Shown one piece after another: positions 24,056-36,639 of a stretch of 64,000 nt of DNA (position 1 is its first letter; every line of letters begins with the position of its first letter). The position numbers and the translations under genes are program-made. The notes beneath the pieces were generated by a model. It was not told the origin of the DNA and made no database searches. It saw nothing but the letters and a program-made list of their open reading frames with translations. The DNA is taken from positions 1 to 64,000 of the forward strand of contig VDFB02139086.1 of NCBI GenBank assembly GCA_007258455.2. The letters run 5' to 3'. Origin of the DNA: Sequoia sempervirens (lineage: Eukaryota > Streptophyta > Pinopsida > Cupressales > Cupressaceae).

Positions 24056-24550
24056 TAATTATAGTTTCTTGTTGTTAGGGTTACTAATATGCACCACATA
24101 TATTGCACACCCCTTTCGATGAGCCTTCTTGAGATGCATAGCATAAATCTGTCTAAGCTCTAAGGGTCTTTGCATTCCACAAATCTCGACTGGGTTTCCA
24201 TAGTCATCCAGAAAATTGACTACCTTTATCCTCATAGTTCACTATAGCCTTATGCTCGGTTAACCAATTTATTCCCAAAATTACATCAAACAAGACTAAA
24301 GGTTTCACATACAAATTGACCTAGGTTTGGAAGGTTGGAAGCTCTAACTCATTGTAAAAGAGACAAGTATCTACCCTCCGCTCTGCTCGATTACCATACT
24401 GGATTGTCCATGAGTTTTCCATGTATCTAGGTCTAATTGGTATCTTGGAAATTACTCTAGGATCTAAAACATTAAGTAGCTCTGGTATCAATTAAAATAG
24501 ATACAGTTTTTCCATAGAGCTTAGCTATCAGTTGAATTGGTGAAGCCTAA
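24056..24550 (-). pseudogene. Gypsy aspartic protease and linker, broken
   Basis: The minus strand reads AKLYGKTVSILIDTRAT near 24500, the protease active site with D-T-R in place of D-T-G. Further on, a segment ending in IYVVHISNPNN runs up to the insertion at 24055. Stops and shifts are scattered between. Confidence 0.75.
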
Positions 24551-24639
24551 TATTATGTATGTTTGTTATCCACTGCAGCGTGGATTTGGTGATGTTGGGT
24601 TTACTAATAGTTCCCTTCCTTTTGTGACTTTGACCATTG

Positions 24640-25661
24640 AGGATAGTTTGAGACATAATGATCACCTCCACAAGTATAGCACCAATCATGAGGCCTTTTG
24701 CAACCTCCTAGCTTGTCCTCTCTGGAGCCCTTCTACTTTTGGTCGTCTTTACCTTTATTTTTTTCTGCCTTCTTGTTCTTTCCACCATTACCATCTTCAC
24801 CCTTCTCCTGTGACTCACTTCCCCTCTTGAGATTATAGATTTGATGGTTCTTTTCCCCTTTATAAAATTTATTTTTCCAGTATCATGACTTAGGATTTGA
24901 ATAATTAAGGAGGTTGGATAACTGCTATAGTCTTTGTTCCTTTTTGGTGGCTTTTTGGAATACTTCATTCATGGTAAGAGGATCATGCATATCCACTTCA
25001 ACTCCTATGTGGGGTCTCAGTCCCATTATGAATTTCCAAATATGGAAACATTCAACTCCCTAATATTGAGTCACATACTTCAACAGGTTGGTGAAATTTT
25101 CCCAATACGCAATTGCAATCATGTTCCCCTGGGTCAAATTTTGAAATTATGTCACCTTCTTGTTGAAGAAAATTTTTGGTAACCATCACTTCCTAAAGGA
25201 TTGAAGGAAGAGTTCCCAAGTGATCTAAGTAGGATGAAGATTCATTTCTAATTTCTCATTATCCCACCAAGTCATTGCTTCACCTGGGAGCTAATATGTA
25301 GCCCATGTCACTTTAGTTTGGTCAAAAATATTTTAGAGCCCAAAGTATTTTTTCATCTCAATAAAGCATACTTCCGCTCCTACTCTGATAGCCTTACCAT
25401 CAAACTTGGGTGGTGCCACTCTTTTGAGATCATTTCCAAGCTCTTCCTCAATTCGACCTTAGGTCCTACTCCTAGACCACTGTCTCCTGGATTGACTTCT
25501 ACATTCCTACAGTCCTGGTCCTTGCATGCCACTCGGGCCTCATGTTCTATTTGATCCATGTGATCCTCTTGCCTATTTAGGAGCTCTATAATTTGTTCCA
25601 ATCTCTTGTTAGGTCCATTTTCTAGCCCACTTCCACCTATCTCTTTCCTGGTGGTCACCAT
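24640..25661 (-). pseudogene. gag: Gypsy gag with degenerate zinc knuckle
   Basis: The start at 25661 opens MVTTRKEIGGSG, and an open stretch runs to 25380. Farther on EAMTWWDNEKLEMN, ITWELFLQSF and a FFNKKVT...FQNLTQG block match the retrotransposon gag family. A basic linker follows, open at 24708-24968. The knuckle near 24680 reads CYTCGGDHYVSNY, so the last Cys of C-x2-C-x4-H-x4-C is Tyr. Gag forms the particle shell and binds RNA; this copy cannot. Confidence 0.88.
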
Positions 25662-25969
25662 GTTGTCTTACACTAAACCTACATCACATTTCACATTTAT
25701 CATGCATCTTAACACTAGGTTCTATGAATAAACATTCAAGTTCTACATTCATTACATACACATGCATATATCACTCATTCATCAAGGACATACACATTCA
25801 TGAATTGAAAAAATATTTTGGAGTTCTTCATTTGAACACACCAAAAATATCGTCTTGTTTTATTTATAATAAAGGTGGGTCAATAGACCTTGTTTACAAA
25901 GCTTCTTGCTACATTATTCAATTTTCTCATCATCATAAAGAGGACATTCCTCTGGGTACTCATCTAAAT

Positions 25970-26281
25970 TTACATCAAGTTCATAGAAGAGGATGGTTGA
26001 GCACGTAGGCTCTCCTTTTCCTCTTTAGTTAACAAGGGTGCATTGGGTCCACACACTAGAGGCCAGTCCCTAATTGTGGAGAGATTTTTGATCTTAGGTA
26101 CATGCTTCTCCTCAATCTTCTTGCCTCTCTCTAGCTTAAGTCATGTAAGGTCTTGAACTAGAGTTTTTCCATTGATAATCTCTAGGTGAACCTCAGTCTT
26201 AGTGCTTTATTCCTCTACATCTTTCTTATTTGAGGTCCTAAAGGTTTTCCCTTTCCTTCGTCCTATGTTTGACCTTCCCAT
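25970..26281 (-). pseudogene. Extra small reading frame between primer site and gag
   Basis: The minus-strand ATG at 26281 starts MGRSNIGRRKGKTFRTSNKK and the frame ends at 25970 after 103 codons, with two internal stops. It is basic at the start and charged throughout (LKLERGKKIEEKHVPKIKN, LLTKEEKESLRAQ). It sits about 115 bases after the primer site and 310 bases before gag. Plant gypsy leaders often hold spacer sequence here, so a frame this coherent is notable. I do not recognise it. Confidence 0.45.
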
Positions 26282-26394
26282 ACTTGCATTCAATCCAAGT
26301 TCAGTCAATTCTCATAACAAATAATTTTTTTCAAGGGTCAACTATGTGTAGTCAAGACTATGGTAGACTCAAAAGGCCTAGAGTTGAACTCTAA

Positions 26395-26406
26395 GCTCTA
26401 ATACCA
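26395..26406 (-). other. Gypsy primer binding site
   Basis: The minus strand reads TGGTATTAGAGC two bases inside the 5' LTR end. It is one base from the initiator Met-tRNA complement. Confidence 0.88.
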
Positions 26407-27010
26407 AATGTAATAACCCATTCTAAATTATTACTTAAATAATCACTATTGCAATGACACATGAATATATTCAAATTAAAAAGACATAACTAAGAAGCTA
26501 TAGTCAAACATAGCAGCACATGTCTAATTAAAATGAGTCAATATATATATATATATATATTCAATTTGAAAGTTAATTACAATATCAAGTTTGGCTTGGC
26601 TCTTAAGGCCTCAAGGTCAATACAATGTACCATTATTACATCAAGGTTACATCATGGTTTTACATCAAGTTTACATCATAGACTAAATAGTCTTGTATAC
26701 ATATATGGTTCCTCTTGACGGTCGCATCCACTGGTGGATGAGAACATGGTTGAAGTGCTTTACCACCCAACCACGAAGCTTACGCTTCCCCAGAATTCTT
26801 CCAACATGAAGAAAACTTGAACCTGCACAAAAAGTTTAGCAAGAGAACAATCTGCAAGGTGGAATCTAGTGCATTCCCATACATCAACATGCATCTATCT
26901 ACAAGTTAGAAAATAGAATGTAAGATATATGCTAGGAATGGAAGATAGTGTCATCACATTGTCCATACATGCATAATGAACAAAATTGCTTGGCCAAGCA
27001 TAAAAATATT

Positions 27011-27598
27011 TTTTTTTTAAGCAAAAGGTGATAAGCCAATAATTATATTAATATAATGTAGGTAGATACATATGCTGACTAAAGTGAATTAAGGGCTTAC
27101 AAAAAGTGACAAGCAGCCCAACTATCTTGAAAACTCACATTATATCTACATTCCATCTACAAAATTCTATAACCCAGATTATTGCATATCAAACCCTACC
27201 TCTCGGATGACTGTTATAAACCTTGTGAAAAATTAATCTAACCAGATCTTTACATACTAAACCCTACCACTTTACTTGACACATTATTTTCATATATACT
27301 GGTAATTACATTTCCATCAAAAAACTTTGCAAAGAAACAAACTAGACACCCCTATTTCCCAAGTTGACTAAGTTCTCTCCTTGGCCTTCAATAGCTATCA
27401 TCTAAACATGGTTTGCAGCTTGAGCTTGAGAGTAGATAGTGATGTTTATGGCTGGAACTTGTACATTAACCCTATTGAAAAATCACTTGCATGCCTCGAA
27501 CACATTCATGAGATAAAAGAAAAGAAAGAGCATGATACTTTATTTTGAAATTATCAATTTCCTCCCTATCAAAATCAAAATGAAATCTGCTTAGAGCT
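27011..27598 (-). mobile_element. Poly(A)-tailed retroposon (LINE/SINE-like fragment)
   Basis: A 588-bp block absent from the other LTR is flanked by a perfect 15-bp target duplication, AAGCATAAAAATATT (26996-27010 and 27599-27613). It begins on the plus strand with T8, which is the poly(A) tail of a minus-strand insert. Long, variable target duplications and a poly(A) tail are signs of LINE-driven retroposition. No reverse transcriptase motif is readable, so it is either a 5'-truncated LINE or a SINE. Confidence 0.8.
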
Positions 27599-28003
27599 AA
27601 GCATAAAAATATTGTTGCAACAAAAAACAATAGATTTTGGTAAATAAAACCTATACTCTCTGAACTAAATCTCAGCACACATCCCAGAAGTAACTTTCAA
27701 CATCAAGTTATCTCATGACAACTAAATACCCTCTAGCAACGTCTACCCTTAGGTTCTCTAGTCCACTAGATGTTGTTGCTCTACTCAATTTATAATTCAT
27801 AAATAAATTTAATGGAAATTGATCAAACATTATCCATCTACTGAAAGCACATGTCACAAGATTATTTTCATTGTAACTTATTATTCAATTAGGAATAAAG
27901 ATAATTGGGAAACAAAAGAAGGTGTGTCACAAGTATGTGTATGTAAGTAGACAAAGGTCTACGTGCATACACATATATGTGCCTACTTAAGTTATGAATT
28001 TTT

Positions 28004-28989
28004 AGGGTGATCCCACAATATTGTTTTACAATTTTTGGCCAAATTGGACATTGAACTGATTTTTTCTAACTAAATCTTCACTTTCGGGCACCTATAGCAG
28101 TTAAACCATGAAGAATTTGAAGATGATGCAAACTAGTGATTTGTGACATTTTTTTTGTAGATTCTAAATATATTATTTTCAAAAAAATTGGAATCATATT
28201 GCACTTCTTTTTCCATCTCCTTCAAAAACTAGTTTTTTCAATAAACACCATTTTTAAGGAGTAATGCTCACCATATACAACATAATTTTTTTCCATGAAG
28301 GATAAAATTCCATTTTTTTCAAATTTATATTTTTAACTATGATATCTAGCACTTTCATTTGGTTTCATAGTGTTTTATTGAATATTTTTTCCTTAATCAA
28401 GCTCTTTTGAAGTCAAATCAATTATAATTCAAACATAAAGTATACCAGAGCACAAAGATAACTTTTTTTTTGTATGTACTAAAATTCAAATTTTTTTGTT
28501 GAATCAAGGACTTCAATATCTAGCAATTAATATTTTTCAATTTTTTTTTTGATAATCGCTATTTTTCCACATGTGCAGTAATAAAGAGCTTGATTTTCTA
28601 TGGAAAAAATCTACATTCATGTTAAAATAAAAATAAATATAATAATCAATTAATTTATTTAAAATATACTGTATTGAGAATAAGGACTACATACTACAAA
28701 AAATAAATTTTAAATGAATTCATTTAATCCCCCAAAATATAAATTAAAAGTGGTTTTTATCAAAGACTTTGTGATGGTGTGTGGTGCTGAGATTATATAA
28801 GTGATGAGCCCAAAAACTAGCAGGTTCTCATATCCGTTGATCTAAGGTGGTTTGATCAAACCCTCTTCAATTGGAATCTTTTAAATGAAACTTTTCAATG
28901 CTTAAATCATTATATTTTCTAAAAATATGTGATTTCAGAAAAAATCAGGATCTCCAAGAAAGTGTAAACCAGTATTGTGGGATCACCCT
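28004..28989. mobile_element. 986-bp DNA transposon with 17-bp perfect terminal inverted repeats
   Basis: The ends are AGGGTGATCCCACAATA (28004-28020) and its exact reverse complement (28973-28989). The block is missing from the homologous place in the 3' LTR, between GAATTTTT and GCATACATTC. No transposase is visible, so it is a non-autonomous MITE-class element. The (C/T)AGGG(T/A)G terminus recalls hAT elements, but I could not find a clear 8-bp target duplication. Five extra bases (GACAT) follow the right end. Confidence 0.85.
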
Positions 28990-30119
28990 GACATGCATAC
29001 ATTCTAAATTTAAAACCAATATATTAGATTTCTATCATTCAAATAATTTTTCAAAATATCATTTAGTCTATCAGTTTTCATGAAATAAGAATTTCAAGAA
29101 AAATTTGAATGAACAGTTTCCTACATATTGTTATGTCGTTTTTAATGAAACATGCTATGATAAAAAAACTATTCTATTGAAATCACATAGTTACTGTTTA
29201 ATAGAAAAATGTTTTCTATAGCTAAACAATCACAATTTATATTAAAATAATGTTGTTCACAAATGATCACATATTGTTTATAATAAAACAATGTTGGTTA
29301 CAACTAAACAGTTATAGAACTATGTTGTTTCCAACTAAACAGATATAGAATAATGTTGTTTTCACATATTACATTCATTTTTTATAACAAAACAATGTTG
29401 TTCAACTAAAAAATTATAGAACAATGTTGTCTTAGCTAAATAAATACATAACAATGTTGTTTCAAGCTAACAGTTATAGAACAATGTTGTTTCAAGCTAA
29501 CTTCTATAGAATAATGATGTTTCAAGTTAACATTTACATAACAATACTATTTCAAGTAAAATATTTATAGTTTATAACACATCAGTGTAGTTCACAACAG
29601 AACAATCACTATTTTCACTATTACAATTAAACAACTAACAGTTACAATTCGTAATGAAACAATGTAGTTTGAAATAGTTTATAATTACAACTCCAAGTTT
29701 CTCTTACTTAGTTAATCCAAGCTGATCATTCTAAACAGTTGTATATAAACTTTCATGTAAATAGATAACCCAAAAAAATTGTTAATAACTTTTTAAAAGA
29801 GCTCAATCAGCCTACTAAACATTATCAGTAATAATAATAATATGTTTAGAAATCAATACAACTCTTTCAAGCTTGAGATGAAACCCTCATTCAAACTTGT
29901 CTAAAATATTTTTTTTTGTTGTAAGAATGACATACTATTGCTCAAAATGGGGTGGTCGAGGCTATAGCCTTCAGTTCCTACCCTTAGCTATAGAGTAATT
30001 GTCCCAAGGGCACTTGAGAGTCATCTGTGATGAATGTTGGTTTATAGTATAGAACATGCAAGCAATTTAAAAGATCGACGTAATATTTTGGCCTTTTTCC
30101 TTTAAGGACTAGGCGACAT

Positions 30120-30829
30120 TGATGCAAGAGCATCCAGTGGTGTAAGGGCAATCTTGCATCACCCAAAAATAGTTAAATTTCAAGTTTCTCAGTTTTTAGA
30201 TGTTTTTACATTTTTGGATACCCTTTTCGTCATAATGAAATTCTCAATTTATGGTTTTTATTTTCTATTCTTGGGTTGAAATATATTGTAGTTTTAGTTT
30301 CCCAAATTTCCACCTAAAAATATTCCAAGTTTGATTTGAGGCACTTAGAGTTCCCGGAGTGGCCCCTAAACTTGCCGAAATTGGCATAGTGGATTTTGAG
30401 CGCGTTATTGACTTTGAGACCTTTCCAACGGTTCAAACGGTTCGCAAATCGGAGTCCCGAATCAAAAGTTATGGCCCTGGGAAGTTGGCGCACTTTCTAG
30501 AAGATACAATTGCAAATGTTCTTTTGAAATTTGAACTTCAAGTTGTAATTTTTTGGTGCCAAACTGCCTAAACTCAAATTTGAATGTTGTTTTGGCTCCA
30601 AAACTAAAGAGGAGCTCTATTTATGAGCGAGTTTCTAATTTTTGGGTAACTTTTTGGGGACAAGCTCGCATATTGCGAAAGGGTGATTCTGTAGCTTTTT
30701 GTAACTTGCATGTGTTCTAGAACTTGGGGATTTGGGATCCTCTGCATGTAAGAAGCTCCATTTTATGAATAATAAAATTATTCTCTTGTTTGTGGGTTAT
30801 TTTCTAAGTCTCGGGTTGCGCCCTCATCA
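30120..30829 (+). mobile_element. Solo LTR, 710 bp
   Basis: It starts TGATG and ends CATCA. It is flanked by GACAT (30115-30119) and AACAT (30830-30834), a 5-bp target duplication with one change, and is absent from the other gypsy LTR. There is no internal region. AATAATAAAATTATT near 30767 is a plausible poly(A)-signal area. The terminal bases equal those of the element at 4646-10928, but the bodies do not look alike. The strand is inferred from the poly(A) region. Confidence 0.82.
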
Positions 30830-31869
30830 AACATGATCCTGTATAATCACTGTGACATATAGATGCTTGCATCTACAAAGAAATAACAAAATACACATAT
30901 TATTGTATGGCGGCATAGGTCCACTGTCACCCAAGGCGACAAGGAATCAATATTAGCTTTTGGTATATCCTTCAATTTTAGAAATTAAAGGTGACGACTT
31001 TACTCTAAATGAGCGACCATCAAAGGATAATATTATGCAAAGTAAAATATACATCTTAATCCTCTATGAGGGATTCAACCTACCCAAAAGGGAGGCTTTG
31101 ATTTATACAACACAGTGCTCCATTCACAGGCCTATCAGGATTTTCTCGATAGCCCTGTGAAGAGCTATTTAAAAAGCATACATGCAACTTAAGCTCAACG
31201 TCGGTGACATCTAAATCTTACAAAGCATGATACAGTCGGCCTTACAATTTCTAGGTGATACATGCACTCACAAATTTGAGCATAGCACAACTAATAGAGC
31301 CATGTTTTAATCTGAAAGGACAACTCAGATCATTTGCACAAGAGGTTCAATGATCAAGATTCATTCAAAACAATAAAATCAACATTGTAATGAATCAAAC
31401 CGTGCATAACTGATAGATAAAACTTTAAAGAGAAATGAAAAGAAGCATTTTTAATGAAAAATCACCCAAATACCTCTAAAATTGAGGATTCCCTTTAGCT
31501 TTTTCCTCAAGGCTTTGTACCACCACCCGATCACTATGATTTTTTGCCGATATCTCTCCAAAATAGCAACTTTCTTTCTTTTTACTACCCTCCAATATGG
31601 GTTATTTTCAAATGGTAATCAATATTGATTATTTGCTTCCCCACTCTCTTGATTTGAATATTTCCATAATGCTTATGGCAGACCACAACCTTCGTGGGAT
31701 TTCCTCATGATTTTCATTTAGATTCAAACAGTCTGATATGGATAATATCAGTTATCAAATTTAATTGATAAGGAATATAAATATGTATATATATATGATA
31801 TTCATTCTCATGCACTTATATTTTTTCTTCGGGTATAACATTCATTCTCATTCACTTATATTTTTTCTT

Positions 31870-31976
<107 letters not shown>

Positions 31977-32650
31977 TATGTATCCGCACATATATACATA
32001 CTTGTATATATATATATAGATTATTTGTCTGAAGAGGTTTATGTGTTCCATATGCCAACATTTAATTAAATAAAGAGCTTTTATTTTATTTTTAGCATCA
32101 ATATATATATGAACAAAAAGGGACTTTTACTTAATTTCATATGATGAAATTCTTAACCTTTTTAATCACTCTTTAAAATATGTACTTTCATTTTCTTCCA
32201 AATTCTCAAAGCATAGAATTTAAGTAAATAATTTAAACTTGAAATCATGGGTCTTCTTTTTCTACAAGCCATTCATTTTCAATCATCAGACACCAAATCA
32301 TGCAATTACGTTCTTCTATATATGCAGAAAGTTTCAATTGCAATTCATCATGCCATTTGTGATGGGTGCACCTAGATTCCATCTAGCTTACCATTTGATC
32401 TAGCTAAACGATCCCACTTCAACTGTGTTCTTGTCCTTCAACCTGTCACCCTACAACTGCACACACTTGCACTTGCCAAGATTTATCAATAATGTTCAAA
32501 TCATAATAATATATACTATAATTCAAAATATCACATAGTCAACAATGGTCAATTTCATTCAATCTTTTCAAAAATATCAAATTTTCCATTCAACATATTG
32601 AATTTCCCAAGTAATTCAATTTATCATATTATAATTAAAATGCAATAACG

Positions 32651-33758
32651 AAGGTACAAACTCAACAAAGGAACAAAATAAATTCACCAAGTATGCGATG
32701 TCACCAAGTTCACAAGTTCATGAAGCTATAGAAAGTGCAACAAGGAGAAGGTATGAGTTCAATGAGTCAACATGTTCATAAGTTTGAGAACTTCTTGAAA
32801 GGCCAAATAGTTCTTGTTTTGATGAAAAAGGGATCCTAGGTCTAAAATGCAATAGAACACTAACATCAATCCTTTTTCAAGAGAACATTAGGATGAAAAC
32901 CAACAAGGTGATTATATTAACTTTCAACCATGAAGGTGACTCAATCAGACCTAGATCTAATCCTTTTGAGCCTTAGAAATTGATAATAATTGAATCAATT
33001 TAACTAACCTAATGAAACTACGTTCCCTAATATGAAAATACAAGATTTTGACAACAGTGGAACTCTAACAAAAATTCTAACAATAGATCTAAGAAAAAGT
33101 TCTATGCATTTGTCCTACAAGTTTGAAGTAGATTTTGGTGGACTAATTCACCCTAGGATTATGTGTCCTGGTAAGATTTTTTTATCTAAAAACTTGAACC
33201 TATAACACTTTGTTTTCCCTTTGATTCTCACCCTGCAAATTTTTATCTTTGCATTTGGACCTGTAATAAATATACAAAATAAATGGTGGGGAGGGTGGCT
33301 ATATAGGATTTTACCTCAATCAAACCCCTATTTTGGTATTTCTACCTCCATAAATAGCAAAAGATCTGATTGATAAAAGTGTGTGTTCTTAACCTTAAGT
33401 GCATCTAAGGTTGTGATAAGCTAAAATGCATAAAAACCTACTCAAGTGCATTAGAGAATGATAACTATATGTATGTGAAAAGATCTAACTAAGAGGAAGG
33501 AAAACACCCTTTGGAAATTTGAAACATAATGATAGCTTACTTTAGGTTGCAAGTAGGATGAAGCTTGGAGATGAGAACACTTAGGAAACAAGTTATTAGA
33601 TTAGATAAAATGGCCAAGAGCATCTCCCAAACCTAGAATCCATCATGTTCTTCTATTACCATCAAACTTCAATCATGGAATAAAACTTGATCTAATCTAC
33701 AAATAAGCTTGAAAACCTACAAATTCAAATGATAAATGACCTATATTTTGAATTTGGA
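32651..33758. other. No feature seen
   Basis: AT-rich DNA between the gypsy 5' LTR and the CACTA-like element. I found no open frame of note, terminal repeat or tandem repeat on either strand. Confidence 0.45.
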
Positions 33759-34579
33759 CACTAGTAGAAAAATAGTAATAAATGACTAAAAAAATACTAA
33801 AAATTGGTCGTGTGACCATTAGTTTGGTCATGTGACCATTAGTAGTTTACTGCTAGTCATTTATAACATGACCAAATTCATGACTAAACCATTTTTAGTC
33901 ATTTATTGCTATTTCGGATTGGATCAATTTGATAGTATATTTAGTCATTAATTTAGTCATTTATTGTTAATCGATCATTTTATTTAGTCATGGCAAATTA
34001 TTTATTTAGTCATAGAATATTTATTTATTCAATATAGTTAATACGAATAAATTGTAGTCATTTATTTTAGTCAGGTCATTTATTTAAATAAGTGTAGTCA
34101 TTTATTTAGTCATGGTAGTCATTTATTTTAGTCACCATAGTCACTTTATTTAGTCATGGTTTAGTCATTTATTTGGGTGAACTGCTGATTCAAGTTACAA
34201 ATCAAAATCTAACTTAATTAATCTCACAAATTGATGGCCATATAAACTTCAAGTATCCTAGATATTCAATTTTTTTTTTGTATTGGATTAACATGAAGAA
34301 AAAAAATACAATCAACAAACAACTGCATAACCAAAGGAATTAAAAATAGCATACAACTACATAAACAAAGATCCAAGAAATGCACCTATACTCTGGTGTA
34401 TAGAGCATAACAGAGCATAGAGAACAAGACTGGAAAACAAGGCAACAACTGAAAACCATAAACTTACCACAATAAAACTCAACCTCTGATAATGAGCACA
34501 TTTAGTTTTTTACATTATAGCATCCTTCACCATAGAACTAAACCATAGATGAGGGTTTAGCGTATATTTTTACATTATA

Positions 34580-35060
34580 GTATCCTCACAACGCTCCAGT
34601 AGGCCATGAGGCTCATCTTCATTTTGAATGTCGCCTCTAGCTGATCGCTTGTTTTGGGAACTTTTCGTATGTCAACTTCCCCCATTCCTTCAATTTTAAC
34701 AACCCTTTGATTCTGATGTATGACTTCCATGAATCTTTTCTTGAATTCTTGCATTCTTCAAGTATTATGTGTAAACGAGATTCTCTATATATACAATTGT
34801 CTTGTGCATCTCCATAGTATCCTCCACATTGCGAATGCATTCATATTTTTTCCTATCCATTAAATCTTGGAAAGCTCTCTTGGATGCCAATCGAAGCTGT
34901 GGGTAGCATTTTGTTTGTAGATCAATCACACGACATATGACTATATCTAAGTAATCATAGGCCTATATCGCTAAACCCTTGCTCCTCTTAGTGAAGGAAT
35001 CAACACGAGTTTGCAGAAGATTTATAGAGACAGAATGGGGTAAGAAACCCAATGTTCTCA
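34580..35060 (-). pseudogene. Protein-coding fragment inside the CACTA-like element
   Basis: The minus strand gives a coherent reading from about 35050: VDSFTKRSKGLA, then AYDYLDIVICRVIDLQTKCY and ASKRAFQDLMDRK. An open stretch at 34840-34637 follows (WKSYIRIKGLLKLKEWGKLT). Two or three stops or shifts interrupt it. It may be the remnant of a plant En/Spm second protein or a captured host gene segment; I cannot name it from motifs. Confidence 0.5.
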
Positions 35061-35070
35061 CAATAGAACT

Positions 35071-35481
35071 AAACCATAGACAAGGGTTTTAGAGCATGTT
35101 TATTAAAATGAAAATATGGCCAAGATCCTGATAATGAGCACATTTAGGTTTTTACATTACAGTATCACCTATTTGTTTTCCACCACTTCTTGTTGCTTTC
35201 CCCACCACTATTGGTTCTGGATCCTCCAAAATCTTCCTCATTGGTATTCGCCTTTCACTTCTCCAATTTGGTGAGCTGCAACCTAAAAATAAGGTTTTGA
35301 CGAGGGTTTTAGATTATGCTTATTAAAATGAAAATGCGGCCAAGATCCCACAAACTATAATACATGTGTTTTCTGTCATTTTTTGCTGCTTTCCCTACTG
35401 CTATTAGTTTTGACTCCTCCAAAATCTTCCTCACTGGTATTCACCTTTCACTTCTCCAATATGGCGAGTTGTAGCCTGAAG
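35071..35481. repeat. Tandem duplication of about 220 bp
   Basis: GGGTTTTAGA with TTATTAAAATGAAAAT downstream occurs at 35083 and 35304. Both are followed by the same CTCCAAAATCTTCCTCA block and CACTTCTCCAAT. Parts of the same unit (ACTAAACCATAGA with GAGGGTTTAG) occur once more near 34540. Confidence 0.8.
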
Positions 35482-35754
35482 ACCAAAAGATTCCCCACTT
35501 TTGGATCTCTAGAGAGAGCCAATTAATGGTATGGTGGAGCGGCTTACATAGCCGAAAGCACAAGGATCTTCACCCTTTTGTAACAGGTCTTTCATTTCAT
35601 AGGAATAGAGAATGGGGAACTCAAGTAACGCGACATAGAAGAAATTAGGTACAAAGAATGGGAAATTAGGCGGTTTTTTTGCCGCTAAAAAGGATTTCCA
35701 AAATGAATCCAAAATAAATAATCTCTCATTTGTAAATCTCTACTGTAATAAATA

Positions 35755-35905
35755 AAAATTATAAATATATTGTAATATTATATTATTATATAATAATAAT
35801 ATAATATTATATATTATATATATTATATTATAATATCATATTAGATTATAAATATATTGTATTGTAATATAATATATTATTATTATATTATATTATAATA
35901 CAAAC
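35755..35905. repeat. AT-only low-complexity tract
   Basis: Interrupted TATTATATAATAT runs of about 150 bases inside the CACTA-like element. Confidence 0.85.
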
Positions 35906-36113
35906 CCACTCCCCCTCAATTAATTTTTTTTTAATTATCCACTTTAATATCATATTGTCTAATTTTTATTTGTGTGACTAATTATTTAGTTGTGTTTTTT
36001 ACCCGACGATCAAATTAGTCACTTATGATGATCAAATTAGTCATTTATAGTTGTGTTGCAAAAAATGAGTAGAATTTAGTCATCTTTAGTTGTGACTAAA
36101 ATTTTTAGTCACG

Positions 36114-36639
36114 TAGCTGGCTTATTTGCTAAATTTTCATTAAGGGAGCCAAAATAGACATTTTCACCATAAGGGGACCTATTTGTCATAGGGTGTATGT
36201 GTCCCAAACTTATTGGAAATTACAAGGTCAAGGGAAAGTATTAGATGACCATTTGTTTTTTGCTTGCAATTTGTCCAATATTATTAAATGAGCTATGAAA
36301 ATGCATAATTTAGGAAATTAGCCTAATTAAGGAGGTTGGTGCATAAAATGCAAGGTCATTAAAGTAAGTCCAAACTAAGTGAAATTGTACTACATCTCCT
36401 AAAAGGATTACAATTTATGACACTACAATTTTAAATTCATGGTTTTCTTGAAAGCCCAATAAAGCTCTTTTATTTCTTTTTGGTGATTTACAAGTTTATA
36501 GAACTTTCAGTACAATATGGTTTTCAATTTATAGAAAGTGTGAAAATTAAAATGGTTCACCATGTCACAAACAAGTATGAGATTGAAGGAAGGAAAATAT
36601 AAAATTCACGAGGCTCTTTATTTTTCTAAGTTCATGAGT
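36114..36639. other. No feature seen
   Basis: AT-rich DNA between the CACTA-like element and the decayed frame to the right. I saw no recognisable motif. Confidence 0.4.

Larger units (their letters stand above)
33759..36113. mobile_element. CACTA (En/Spm)-like DNA transposon, right end unclear
   Basis: The left end reads CACTAGTAGAAAAATAG, the standard CACTA terminus. A dense set of short subterminal repeats follows (TAGTCATTTATTTAGTCATG, with variants, 33780-34170). Related TTAGTCAT and TAGTTGTGACTAAA units recur at 35960-36113. Arrays of short subterminal motifs near both ends are typical of this superfamily, where transposase binds. A clean TAGTG right terminus and a 3-bp target duplication were not found, so the right boundary is approximate. 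Confidence 0.65.

Noticed and set aside
28004..28989. Assignment of the inverted-repeat element to hAT
   Set aside because: The terminal bases fit loosely, but no 8-bp target duplication was found, so only the non-autonomous DNA-transposon call is kept.
30359..30571. Open frame of 70 codons inside the solo LTR
   Set aside because: It lies within non-coding LTR sequence; the conserved part is the nucleotide motif, which is in a different reading context at 55577.
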